A stretch of DNA of 64,000 nucleotides, taken from the NCBI GenBank assembly GCA_002104895.1, contig MCFG01000177.1:31001-95000 (forward strand), in the 5' to 3' direction. This DNA comes from Anaeromyces robustus (taxonomy: Eukaryota; Neocallimastigomycota; Neocallimastigomycetes; Neocallimastigales; Neocallimastigaceae). Below are positions 49,904 to 63,086 of the stretch, in pieces (position 1 is the stretch's first letter; every line of letters begins with the position of its first letter). A program made the position numbers and the translations under genes. The notes under the pieces were generated by a model. The model searched no databases and was not told where the DNA came from. It worked only from the letters and a program-made list of their open reading frames with translations.

Positions 49904-51235
49904 ATGGTTTTAACAATAAAACGTATATTCATACTTTTTATAATTATTTTGGTTATTCATAATTTTGGAGTATTGGCTGATGATGAAAATACTTCTAGTT
50001 CAAAAACATCCACTACAACAACATCTATTTCAAAAACAAGTAGTAAATCTGGATCATCTACACCAACTGTAGAATCAACAAATTCAAATAATAATTCAAC
50101 AAATTACAATTTCCCTCCAAATAGAGTAGATGAAAATGGTAATCCAATACGTCCACCACCTTTTGATGAAAATGGTAATCCAATGCGTCCACCACCTTTA
50201 GATGAAAATGGTAATCCAATGCCTCCACCTTTAGATGAAAATGGTAGACCAATACCTCAATTTGGTCCTCCAGGTCCTCCTCCTCAAAATAATAATAATA
50301 ATGGTGATAGAAAAGTTTATACTTATTTAATTATTTTTAGTATATTAGTTGGTGTTTTTGCTTTATTACTTTTAATGTATATTTTTGCTTATAAAAAGAA
50401 AATAAATAATAAGATCAAACGTTTAGAACAAGTTAAAGATATGCAAAGTTTAGAAGCTTCAAATACAAGACCTATTACAACTATGGATTCTTCTGGTAAT
50501 GTTGAAGATAAAAGAGATGTTTATTCTTCTCAAAGTTCTTCTCATAAAAAAACACCACTTTATACTGAATCTGTAACTTTACAATCATCTACTTCAGAAA
50601 CTTCAATGTTTGATGAAAGTTATAATTATCATGGTGAATCAGATTTTAATAATAATAATATTAATACTAATACTAATAATAATAAAAATTATATGGTATC
50701 AAATAAACAATTTATAATGAATAAAAATTTAGGAAATCATAAAAATAGATATAATGTTCCATCAATAGAAAGAGTAAAAGCATATGATGGACCATATCAT
50801 AGTACTCCATCAGCAAAAGAAGATCTTGATGGTTTATATGCTAAAACACTTGAACCATATAATTTTAGTGATACAGATGATGATTTTATATTACCACATC
50901 ATAATAGACCTCATAGTATGATATACGATTCTGGTGCTGGCATCAGTCCTATACCAAATGCTTACAGCCCAATAATGTATAATACTATTACTTCTCCTAA
51001 ATCAATGATAAATGTTAATGTTTTATCAAATCATAATAATAATAATAATAATAATAGAAATTCATTATCCAATAGTAGAATGTTTAATAATTCCTTACCA
51101 AATTTAAATAAAATGCATTATGATATGGATTTAGCAACAACATCTTATAATTTTAATCCTATAAATAATATAAATAATATAAATAATATAAATAATATAA
51201 ATAATATAAATAATATAAATAATATAAATAATATA

Positions 51236-51271
<36 letters not shown>

Positions 51272-51697
51272 CCAATGAAACCTTATCTTTCTAATATTAT
51301 ACAACCTATTTCACCTATTTTACCTATTTCATCCGTTGCACCAATTTCACCTACTACGCCTACTTCACAAAAATCTTTATCAGATTATTCTCAAAATAGA
51401 ATGGAATCATCAAGATCTTCTAATAGAAGAAGAAGTCGTTCTATTGATATAACAAAAAGTAAACGTAATTCTTATATAGATAAAGATAGTATTCATAGAA
51501 AAAGTCCAGCTATTCATTCCCATTCCCCTATAAATAGTAGTAGTCCTTATGTACAACATCATAGAAATTCTACTGTTAGTGATAATCGTAGTGCTAAAAG
51601 TGTTTTAATTGATCAATTGGTTTATGCTATGGATATGGAAGCTGAAAGTGATGATACACTTTCTTATTATCCTACTGATATTAATGAATTAACTGTA

Positions 51698-51729
<32 letters not shown>

Positions 51730-52345
51730 CAATAATAATAATAATGATAATAATAATAATAAATCCAAAATTATTAATAGGAAAAATTCCACTACTCCAA
51801 AAGCAAAAATCATGAATATTTCACCAAAAGAAGGTACATTAACAAAAATTTCCTCATCTCATCAAGTTAAAAAAGTTGCACAAATTACTCCTGTTTCTTC
51901 TATATCATCATTAAAACATCATAATACTAATACAAGTAAAACAATGACTATTACAACAGAAACTACTGAAGAAACAAAAATAAAATCCTCCGATGAAGAA
52001 ACGCAACTACAACAACAATATATAAGTATAAGTAGTGGTAATAATCATCAAAATAATAATTATCAAAATAATGAAAAAAATCAAAATAATGAAAAATATT
52101 TATCTGGTCATGGTAGTAGTACTGAAACTCCATATAAAAAAAGAGTTATTAAAATAGAAAAACCTGGAATCAATGAATTAAATCGAGATTTCTTACCAAA
52201 ACCATTTAATGTATTAAGTCAAGAAAGTGATTATTGTTATGAATCCAATAATAGTTTTAATCAATCTATTTTTGAAGAAGTTAAAGTATTTGAAGTTGAA
52301 GAAGATGAAGATGATGATTTAATGATTCAACTTTCATCACAATAA
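49904..52345 (+). CDS. Single-pass membrane protein, Pro-rich ectodomain, long cytoplasmic tail
   Basis: Single-exon gene, 813 aa. Signal peptide at about 1-25 (hydrophobic core FILFIIILVI, likely cleavage after FGVLA). The ectodomain, about 26-137, is Ser/Thr-rich (probably O-glycosylated) and then has four DENG(N/R)P repeats of the kind DENGNPMRPPP at about 76-118. The transmembrane helix is at about 139-162 (YTYLIIFSILVGVFALLLLMYIF), followed by AYKKK, which places the C-terminus in the cytosol. The remaining 650 residues are Asn/Ser-rich and disordered, with an Asn-Ile-Asn repeat at about 420-450, poly-Asn runs, basic patches (NRRRSRS) and an acidic end (VEEDEDDDLM). The layout recalls fungal cell-surface sensors of the Mid2/Wsc type, but no WSC domain or other shared domain is visible, so function is not assigned. 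Confidence 0.85.
51160..51270 (+). repeat. Coding repeat (AATAATATA)n and (AAT)n
   Basis: About eight 9-bp units encode Asn-Asn-Ile, running into a pure AAT run (poly-Asn), in the cytoplasmic tail of the membrane protein. Confidence 0.9.
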
Positions 52346-55300
52346 AAAAAAAATTGAAAAATAAAATATACAAATGAAAATGAAAAAAAAAAAGTTTTTT
52401 ATTTTTCTTTTTTTTTTTTTTATAAATAATAATTGAAATAAAACCATAAAAAAAAGGGAAGAAAAAAAAAAAAGAAAAAGAAAAAAGAAAAAAAAAAACT
52501 ACTGTTATCCCTTTTAATCTTTAGAAAATTGAAATTATAATAATTTTTTTTTTTTTTTTGTAATTTATATTTAAAATATAAATTTAAATAAAAAAAATAA
52601 AAATAAAAAAAAAAATAATATATAAATATATAAAATATATAAAATATATAAATATATAAATAAAAAATAATATATAAATATATAAATATATAAATATATA
52701 TAAAAAAATATCAATATTTAAATATTTTATTTATTTATTTAATTATTTATTGTAATTTTTTTTAACAATATATTTAAAAAAAAAAAAAAAAAATACAATA
52801 ATAAAGTAATTTATAAAATTATCAAAAAACAAATTAAAAATGAAAAAAAAAAATGAAAAAAAAAAAAAAACAATTTTCGAATAACAAATAAAAACAAAAA
52901 CAAAAACAAAAAACAAAATTAATAAACAAAAACCATATATTATACAAATTAAAAAGTTTAACTAAAACTAAAAACTAAAACTAAAAACTAAAAACTAAAA
53001 AATAAAAAATTAAAAAATATATAATATATAATATATAATATTTATATTATGTATTGTTAATTAATACACTTTTTAAAAAATAATATAATATAAAATATAT
53101 ACAATGTTATATTAAAAATTAACAAGGTTACACATAATTTATGGGAAATATTATCTATGTATTATCTGTGTTATCTATATATATTATATATTTTTTATTT
53201 TATTATTTTATAATTTATAATTTTATCTTTATATAATATTATATTAAAAAAATTTGATTATTTAATTTAAATTATATTTTATATTTTATATATAATAAAT
53301 AAAAAATATAATAAAATGAAATATAAAACAAAAAAAAAAAAAAAAAAACAAAAACAAAAACAAAAAACAAAAATGGGTCAAATAATAACTTTATAATATT
53401 TTTTTTTTAAAAAAAAAGATTTGGTTGTGGTATAATTTTAATATGATGATTCTATTTAATTAAGTATTTTTTTATTTGGTATTTTTTTTGTATTTATTAC
53501 AATGATTTCCTTTTATGTATTATAAATTATCAATGATCATATTATATTATATTATATAATAATAATAATTAATAATTAATAATTAATAATAATAAATAAT
53601 AATAAATAATAATAAATAATAATAAATAGATTATTATAATAATAGATTATAATTAATAATAAAGAATTCTTTTCATAGAAAAAAATAATTTTAATTTTAA
53701 TTATTATTAAGATGTTAAGATGATTTTTTATTTTTTTTTTTTATCTTTTACTTTGTGTGGCTAAAATAAAAAAAAAATTAATATATATTAATATTAAAAA
53801 AAGATAACAGGAAAAGAAAATAACAAACAAAACGAATAAATAAAAAAAATATAATAAAATAAAATAAAACAAAAGCAAAACATAGCAAAGTAGTTATATA
53901 TAATATATAAAATATTTAAAATATTATAATTATTTACATCTTAAACATTTTTTTTTTTATTTTTATTTTTATTTTATATTTTATATTTTAATAAAATATA
54001 AATTTTGTATTAAAATAAAATATAATTAAAAATAATTAAAAATTCTGTTTAAAATATTTTTTATTCTTATTTATTTTAATAACGATATTTCTACATTTAA
54101 TTTATGAAACTCATATTTATATTTATAACAAAAAAAAAAAAAAAAGAAAAAAAAAGTATAATAATATTTTAAATATTTTAAATGTTTTTATATTTATATT
54201 TATATTTTTTTTTTATATATATACATATATGTATATATTATTATATTTAAGTTTTTTTATTTTATTCTCCTTTCTTTTTTTATTTTAATGATTTTAGATA
54301 TTGCTGCATTGCATTTAAATCTATGCAATTAATAATTAATGAAATTTTTTTTTTTTTAATATTTTTTACTTTTTTTTTTATATTCATAGATAATATTTAT
54401 AAAAAATAATGATTTAATATATATTATCTAATCCGTAATTAAACCTAAAAATAATAAAATAATCTAAAGATTTATAATTATGTATCTATATAAGTTTTTA
54501 AAGTAAAGTACTGTATTATCACTACTTGATTAAATAAATAATAATTAAAAAAAAAAAAAAAAAAAAAGAGATAATCATTTTTATAATAAAAAATAAAAAA
54601 AAAGTTTTTTTAATTAAATAGAATTTAATTATTATCAAAATTTAAAGATTTCTGTATTATTGAAGAAAGAAAGAAAGTAAAAATAAAAAAAAACTTTAAA
54701 TAATAATGAAATGATTTTTCTTTCTTCTTCTTTTTTTTTTTTTTTTTATTAAATATACCCTATATATACATTAATATTTAAAGTCAAACTAAAAGGATAA
54801 TAATAATTAAATTATTTATGATGATATAAGAATTTATTATCTCTCCACTTTTTTTTTTTCATTATTTTTCATTATTTTATTTTATTTTATTTTATTAATA
54901 TTTTATAATGTACAATATATATTATATACTATTATAAATCATAATTTTATCTTTATAAAAATGATGTATTTCTTTTTAATAAAATATAATTAAATTTTAT
55001 TTGTTATTTTTTTTTAACTTTGTTTTGATTTTGATAAGAATCAATTTTTATTATTAATATAAGTATTTATGTAAATTAGTTATTGGAAGCAATTAGAAAT
55101 AATAAACTTAAAAAAAAAAAAAAAAAAAAAGAATAACAATGAAATATAATGAAATATAATTGATTATAAAAAAAGTTCTTATACTTTTCTTTTTATTTTA
55201 TATATATAAAAAAAAATGATTTAGAATTATACAATATAAAATATTTTTTATAGTTTTTTTTTTTTATATTTTATTTATATTTATATTTATTATTATGATT

Positions 55301-56387
55301 ATGGCGTATTTTATATATAAAGAAATATTAATTTTAATAAATTTTTTTTATTTAATATTTAATAAATAACAAAAAAAAAAAAAAAGCTGTAACACATAAC
55401 GTGACGTTGATTTTGACGTGACAACATGATATTAAAACAAAATAAAGAATTAATATAAAATAAAAGAATAAATGAAATAAAATAAAAAAATGTAAATGAA
55501 TGAAATAAAATAAAATAAAATAAAATAAAATAGTATAAATGCATCATTTAATAAATAAATAAAAAAAAAAAACAGAAAAATAGTTTTTATTTTTTTTTTA
55601 TAGTAAATTTTTTTTTTTAGAAATATATTAAAGAAATAAAAATAAAAATAAAAATTAAATATAAATAAATAATAAATTAGAATAAATATTTAATAAATTT
55701 AATTGCTAAAAATTTTTTAATGTGTCCTTAGATAGGATAATTTTTTTTATATTATTTTTAATAAGATTAATAAATAATAATTAATTTTATAATAAATAAA
55801 TATTATAATAAATAAATATTATAATAATTAATTTTATAATAATTAATAAATAATATTAATATTAATAAATAATAATTAATAAATAATAGATAATTTACAT
55901 ATAATTTACATTACATTACAATATATTCCATCTATTATATTATTTAATATATTAAAATAAAATAAAATAAAATAAAAAAGATTTTTTATTTTATATATAA
56001 ATTAAAATATTAAATATTAAATAATTTTTAAATCATTTTTAGTTTATCCTACTTTTTAATTTATTTTATTATTTATTTATTTATTATTTATTTATTCACT
56101 TATTTATTTACTAAATTTTTATTTATTTAATTAACATTCATTTATTTAATTTCCATTTATGTATTTATTAATTATAATATAATATAATGTAATATAATAT
56201 ATATAATATTCAATATATTAAATTATATTTGAATTTAATATATAAATTATAATAATTAATAAATAAAATTAGCTTTTTATATTTTAAAAAAAGTAATTTT
56301 AATTTAATATATGATTTATAATATATTAAAGTGTAATTAAATATATATCATTTGTAATTGTATTTTGTATTTTTATACATTTATTAA

Positions 56388-56419
<32 letters not shown>

Positions 56420-57106
56420 TTTAAAGTATAAAGAAAGAAAAAAAAAGACAAAACAGAAAAAAAAAATTTTTTTACTCTTTTTTTTTTTTTTTTTTTTTTT
56501 ACTCTTTACTTTCTTAAAACAACAAAAATATTTATATAATATTGTTAATTAAAATTAATTACCAAAAAATAAAAAAATAATTAAATACTAATAAAAAAGT
56601 TTTTATTTTTACCCAAAATTTGTAATATATATTTAAAAAAAAAAAAAGAAAAACTTTTTATTTATTATTTAAAACACAGAACATTGTTATTAATTTAAAA
56701 GTAATAATAAAAAAAGAAAAAGAAATAAATATATTGTTGTAACAAAATAAAAAAAAATTTAATAAAATAAAATATTATTTAATTTTAATTATTTAATAAA
56801 AGATAAATTCAACTTTTTTTTTTCTTTAATAATTATTTAATAAAAAGGTAAATTTCAACTTTTTTCTTTTTTAAAATTTATACAATGTTTTTTAAAGTGA
56901 AAATATAAATTATACAAAATTTTCTAAATACAAAAAATAATATATATATTGCTTCTTTTTTTTTTTTTTTCTTTTTCTTTTATTTTTTTTTATTTTCTTT
57001 TTATACATATTATTAATGAACTTTTTTTATTTATATTTATAAATAAAAAAATAAAATAAAAAAAAAAAAAAACACGAAAATAGAAATAAATTATTTAATA
57101 TAAACA
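52346..57106. other. Long AT-rich intergenic region
   Basis: No gene seen in 4.8 kb. Contains many A and T tracts and ACTAAAA, TATAAA and AATAAT minisatellite-like runs. A small G+C island at about 55386-55427 carries two direct TGACGT motifs (55402-55407 and 55414-55419). The end is the promoter and leader of the CBM48 gene. Confidence 0.55.
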
Positions 57107-58709
57107 ATGTTTGACTATCAATTTGAATGGAAAAATCCTTCAGCAGGAAAGGTTTTTGTTACTGGTAATTTTGATAATTGGCAACAAGTAAATGAATTAG
57201 AAAAACAACCAGACGGTACTTTTAAGAAAGTAGTACCTTTACCATCTGATGAACAAAAAATTCTTTATAAATTCGTTGTAGATGGTAATTGGGTTATTGA
57301 TAATACTATGCCAGTAGAAGATGATGGCATGGGAAATCAAAATAACTGTCTTAATATTCCACTTGAAGTAAATTTTTTTTTATTTTTTTTTTTATTTTTT
57401 TTTTAATATATTTTATATATATAAAATATATAAATATATATTTATATATTTTATTATCATTTTATCATATTATTAAAAATACATTTATAAATTATTTGTT
57501 ATATAAATATCAAATCAATATAAAAAAAAAATTTTTTTTTCTCTTTCAACTATAAATAAAAATTAAATATTAATATCTTAAATAATTTATATATCATTAT
57601 ATTTTATAAAAATAAAGACTGCTCCTACTGTTGCAGCAGCTGCAGAAGCTGAAATGGAACAAGAAAGAATAAAGAGAGAACAAGAAGAACAAGAAAGAAT
57701 TAAGAAGGAAAAGGAGGAAGAAGAAAGAATAAAGAGAGAATTAGAAGAACAAGAAAGAATTAAGAAGGAAAAGGAAGAAGAAGAAAGAATAAAGAGAGAA
57801 TTAGAAGAACAAGAAAGAATTAAGAAGGAATTAGAAGAACAAGAAAGAATTAAGAAGGAAAAGGAAGAAGAAGAAAGAATAAAGAGAGAATTAGAAGAAC
57901 AAGAAAGAATTAAGAAGGAATTAGAAGAACAAGAAAGAATTAAGAAGGAAAAGGAAGAAGAAGAAAGAATAAAGAGAGAATTAGAAGAACAAGAAAGAAT
58001 TAAGAAAGAATTAGAAGAACAAGAAAGAATTAAGAAGGAAAAGGAAGAACAAGAAAGAATTAAGAAGGAAAAGGAAGAACAAGAAAGAATTAAGAAGGAA
58101 AAAGAAGAACAAGAAAGAATTAAGAAAGAATTAGAAGAACAAGAAAGAATTAAGAAGGAAAAAGAAGAACAAGAAAGAATTAAGAAGGAAAAAGAAGAAC
58201 AAGAAAGAATTAAAAAGGAAAAAGAAGAACAAGAAAGAATTAAAAAGGAAAAGGAAGAACAAGAAAGAATTAAGAAGGAAAAAGAAGAACAAGAAAGAAT
58301 AAAGAAGGAAAAAGAAGAACAAGAAAGAATTAAAAAGGAAAAGGAAGAACAAGAAAGAATTAAGAAGGAAAAAGAAGAACAAGAAAGAATAAAGAAGGAA
58401 AAAGAAGAACAAGAAAGAATAAAGAAGGAAAAAGAAGAACAAGAAAGAATAAAGAAGGAAAAAGAAGAACAAGATTTAAGAAGAAGACAACTTGAGAGTA
58501 TTAAGAATGCTCTTCGTGAAGATGATGAAGTTCAAGAAAGAAAAGTAGAATCATCAAAACCAAAACCAAAATCAAAACCAAAATTCAATAATCCATCTGT
58601 AAAAGATGAACTTGAATTTAATGAAAATGCATCAAAGTATGCTTTCTATGGATTAGCTGCTTTAGCTGTAGTAGTTGCATTGGTATATATAATATTTTTA
58701 TCTCATTAA
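57107..58709 (+). CDS. Tail-anchored CBM48 protein with long ER/K helix
   Basis: Two exons, 57107-57367 and 57618-58709, GT/AG intron in phase 0, product 450 aa. Residues 1-85 are a CBM48 (AMPK-beta-like glycogen-binding) domain. The sugar-contact residues known from AMPK beta line up: Trp25 (GNFDNW), Lys55 (YKF), Trp62 (VDGNW) and Asn80 (NQNN). An Ala-rich joint (TAPTVAAAAEAE) leads to about 27 tandem 10-residue units (QERIKKEKEE type, 100-372), a composition that forms a stable single alpha-helix or coiled coil. After a Lys/Pro-rich segment comes one hydrophobic helix at 428-447 (YAFYGLAALAVVVALVYIIF) with only three residues behind it, a classic tail anchor. The N-terminal position of the domain resembles yeast Mdg1/Crp1. 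Inference: it links glycogen or another glucan in the cytosol to an ER or other membrane, as STBD1 does in animals with a different layout. Confidence 0.88.
57654..58470 (+). repeat. 30-bp coding minisatellite, about 27 units
   Basis: Unit caagaaagaattaagaagga plus aaaggaagaa encodes QERIKKEKEE. The early units vary (KRELEE, KKELEE) in a higher-order order; the later ones are almost identical, a sign of recent expansion or homogenisation. Confidence 0.95.
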
Positions 58710-61700
58710 TTATTTTATAATATAAAATATAAGTGAAATTATTTTTTATAAAAAAATTTTTTTTAAGTTTTTACATTGAAATATAGCAAATAAATATTTA
58801 ACAAAAAGATTAAAAATAATGATATAATAATAATAATAATCAATAGTAATAATAATAATAGCAAATAAAAAAAAAAAATAAAAAAGCAAAAAAATTTAAA
58901 AAAAAAAAGCAAAAAATAAAAATTAATCAAAAATAATTAAAAAAAAAAATCAAAAAGAAAAAAAAAAAAAAAAAAAAAAAAAAAGAAAAATCAAAAAAAG
59001 AAAACAAATAAAACAAGAAAATTATTCAAAAAAAAAAATTATTAATATTAATAATATAAAAAAGGAAAAAGAAATATTATACAAATATTATATATATCAT
59101 ATATTATGAAGAAATATTCATAAATAATAACTAAGTTTTCAACACAAAGTCATATAAATATATAAATAATTATATATAATGAATGATTAATTTTATTAAT
59201 CATCGATTTTTTTTTTTTTTAAAAAAAATAGAAATATATAAAATCAACAAAAATATAAATAAATCAATAATAATTATCAAATTAATTTAGGTAATATATT
59301 ATTGAATAACAAAAACAAAAAAGAGCAAAAATAAAACAAACATTCAGTAATAACAATATACACACAAAATAAAAAAACAGTTTCAAAAAAAATTATAACA
59401 AATATAAATAAATTAAATCAATATTAATTTCTAAATGATATTAGATTGTTAATAATAATAATAAAAAAAAACTTAGTTATTTATAATATGAATTATATAC
59501 ACAACTTTCTTTTTCTTTTATTTTTTTTTTTAATTCTTTTTTTTTTTTTTTAAAAAAAAATTTTTTTTTTTTTGTTTATTTGTTTATCCTTTTTTTTTTT
59601 TTTTATTTTTTTTTTTAAGTTTTTTTTTTTTATTATTTAAGAAAAAAAAAATAATCATAAAAATTATATTAATATTTAACAATATTTCAACATTAACAAC
59701 AATTATAATAAATAATAGTAATAAAAAATAAAACAATTAGTATATTTTATATTATATAATAAGAAATTATTATCAAGTAATTTCAAATTTTGAAACAATT
59801 TAATTTAAAAAAAAAAAAAAAATAGTAATATTTTAAGATAATAATATAAATAAATAAATTATATACCATATTATTAAACATAATATATAATATAATAGTA
59901 ATAATAATTATCAAGAGAAAAGAAAAGAAAAAAAATTTTTTTTTTTTCCTCTCTCTATCCATTTTATGTATAATAGTTTTAACAAACATGAAAAATTAAT
60001 AATTATCAAACAAATTCATATTAAAATCTATTATAATTAATAAATAATTAAATAATTAATTAATAATTAATAATAATAATAAATATTTATTAAATCAAAA
60101 CCATAAAAAAAAAAAAAAAAAAAAAAAAACCAAAAAAAAAAAAAAAACAAAAACAAAAACAAACTAAAAAAATAAAAAAAAAAAAAAAAATAAGAAAAAG
60201 AAAATTAAAAAAGTTATTTAGTTTTTACTATTGTTTTTTAATATAAAAATGTTTTTTTTTTTTTTTTTTTTTCTTCATATGTTACTTTATTTCTTTCTTT
60301 TCTTTTTTTTTATATTATAATTTTTTTTTCTTTTCTCTTTTTATTTTAATATATTATTTAGTATTATTAAATAAATATAATAAAATAATAACAATAATAA
60401 TAATAATAATAATTAATATATATATGAAAAATCATAAACTAACTTTATTATTTATCTATATATATATATATTATATATTTCTTTTTTTTTTTTTTAATAT
60501 TATATAAAAATATTAATATTAATATTAATATTTAACTTTTTTATCTTTTTTTTTTTTCATTTTCATTTATTTAACGAAATTAATTAAAAAATAAAACACT
60601 ACTTTTTTTTTTTTTTTTTTTTTTTTCTTACCTTTGTTATATAATATATATTTTTTAATATTTCCTTTTTTATCTCTATTTACATTTTTTTTTCATACTT
60701 TATGTTTTTTTTTTTTTTATTAAAAATTTTTAATTTAATTTTTATTTTCTGTATTTTTCATTTTTCATTTTTCATTTTTCATTTTAGTTTATTGCTGGTA
60801 GAAAAAGAAACTAAACACAGTGAATGGCGTAAAAAAAAAAAAAAACAAAAAAAAACAAAAAAAAAAAACAAAAAAAAAAAAATACCAAAATATCAAAGAC
60901 TTTAATAATATCAAAGAAGTTTTTTTTTTTTTTTTTAAAAAAAAAAAAATTCGTACTCAATACTGAAAAAAACAAATAAATTGAAACTTGAGTATATATA
61001 ATGTTTTTACTTTTAGGAAAAAAAAAAATTTGTCAATCTACATTATGTAAAAAACAAAAACAAAAAAAACAAAAAAAAAAACAAAAAAAAAAAAGAAATA
61101 TTATTTAATGTAAATCACTATTATGTAAAAATTTGTTAATAGCTCTTTTTTATTATTATTATTAGTTTTTTTTTTTTTTTAATATTACAAAAAGATAATA
61201 TCAAAGATAATCAAAAAAATATATATATATATATATAATATCAGATTTTAAAATTTAAATATTTATGTATACTTTTATTTTTTTTTTTTTTTATTTTTTT
61301 TAATATTATTATTTACTTTTTTACTACTTTTATTCATAATTAGCTTAATATATATTATTTATATATGATATCTCTGTAATATGTTTTTTAATATTCTTTA
61401 TGACTTAAGAAAAAAAAAAATTATACTTTATATATCATTATCTTATAGTTTTATTTGTTTCATATTCGAAAATTTTACTATTTTTTTTTTTTTTTTTATT
61501 AAATTAAAAAAAAAAAAAAAAAAAGAAATAATTTATATTATCATTATATATATATTTTTATTTTCAAATTCTTTTTTCTTTTTCTTAAAAAAGTTTTTTT
61601 TTTTAAAAAAAAAAACAAGAAGAAAAAAGAAAAAGGAAATGAAGAATAAAAATAAAATAAAATAAAATAAAAAAAAAAATAATTAAAAAAATTAATATAT

Positions 61701-62904
61701 ATATATTTAATTAATTAGTTTTAGATTTAGATTTAAACAATAAATAGTATAATAGCAAATAAAATTAAAAAAAAAAAAATAACATTTTTGATAGATTTTA
61801 ATAAATATTATTATTATATAGAAATAAATAAAGTAACATACACCACCATTTTTATTACATTATAATACATATAAAAAAATAAAAATAAAATATATTTATA
61901 TATATATATATAGATAATTAAATTTAAATTTAATAAAAATTAAAAAAAAAAAATTAATTAATTAATAAGATAAAATGACAGATTTTTTCGGGTAAATAAT
62001 ATTAAATTTAATATTTAAGATACATAATAAAATAAAATAAAATAAAATAAAATAAAAAATAAAAAAAAAAAACACATACACACATAATTCTTGTTACTAT
62101 TGTTACTATTGTTATTATTGTTATTATTGTTATTATTGTTATTTTATATGCAGTCTTTTTTTTTTTTTTAATGTAATAAAAAATAATCAAAAGTATATTA
62201 TTATTATATTTTATTCTGTGCAGAAAAAAATAAAAATAAAAATAAAAATAAAAAAAAATTTTTTTTTTCTTTCTTTTTTTTTCTTTTATGTTTGTTAAGA
62301 CCTATATATATATATATTTATATAAATATATTATTTTATTTCTGTATTTTTCTGCATAGGATAAAAAAAATTTTATGATAACGAAGCAAAAAAAAAAAAA
62401 AACATCTAAATTAACTATTATCTAATTTAATTGTAACATTAAAATAAAATAAAAAAAAAAAAAATGATAAAAAATAATATATTAAATTTTATTTAATTAA
62501 TTTACATTTATTATTATTATAAAATAAAATAAAAAAAAAAAAGTTTAAATACTAAATTAATTAATAGATAAAATTATTTATCTTTATTTATCTTTATTAA
62601 AAATTTTTTTTTAAATTAAAAAATTAAATAAAAAAAAATTATGTTAAAATATTTATCAAGATTTATTAGTTTTATTTTAAATTTCCATTTTTTGTAATAC
62701 AATCTTAAATTTAAAAATTCTTATTAATAGTATTCATTTTTAATCTTATATAAAAAATAAAAAAAAAAATAAAAAAAAAGATATAAACTTTTTTACTTTT
62801 TATATTCTTTATTCTTTAATTTTTTTTATTAATACATTATTATTAATACATGATTAATAATAAAATAATAAAGTAATAATAACAATAATTCTACTTTTTT
62901 TTTT
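58710..62904. other. Convergent AT-rich intergenic region
   Basis: Downstream of both flanking genes. Extremely rich in poly-A and poly-T, with (ATAAA)n and (TTATTG)n minor repeats near 62030-62145. Open frames here are Phe/Lys homopolymer products. A few less degenerate bases at 60788-60832 do not form a gene. Confidence 0.6.
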
Positions 62905-63055
62905 TTACTTATTATTATTATTATTATTATTATTGTCTAATTCTTGTCGAGCTTCTAAAAAAACTTCACTTTCAACAACATTTTCATTTTTACTACTACT
63001 ATTATTATTATTATTAACATTATTAATATCATTATTACTGCTGTTATTGTTATCA

Positions 63056-63086
<31 letters not shown>

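Noticed and set aside
58131-58472. Phe/Leu-rich minus-strand frame
   Set aside because: Antisense shadow of the 30-bp coding repeat of the CBM48 protein.
60702-61665. Two plus-strand frames (67 and 94 aa)
   Set aside because: Products of poly-A and poly-T runs (Phe/Lys only) with no protein-like composition or splice partners.
59783-62190. Two minus-strand frames (68 and 60 aa)
   Set aside because: Low-complexity A/T tracts and (TTATTG)n repeats; no supporting evidence.
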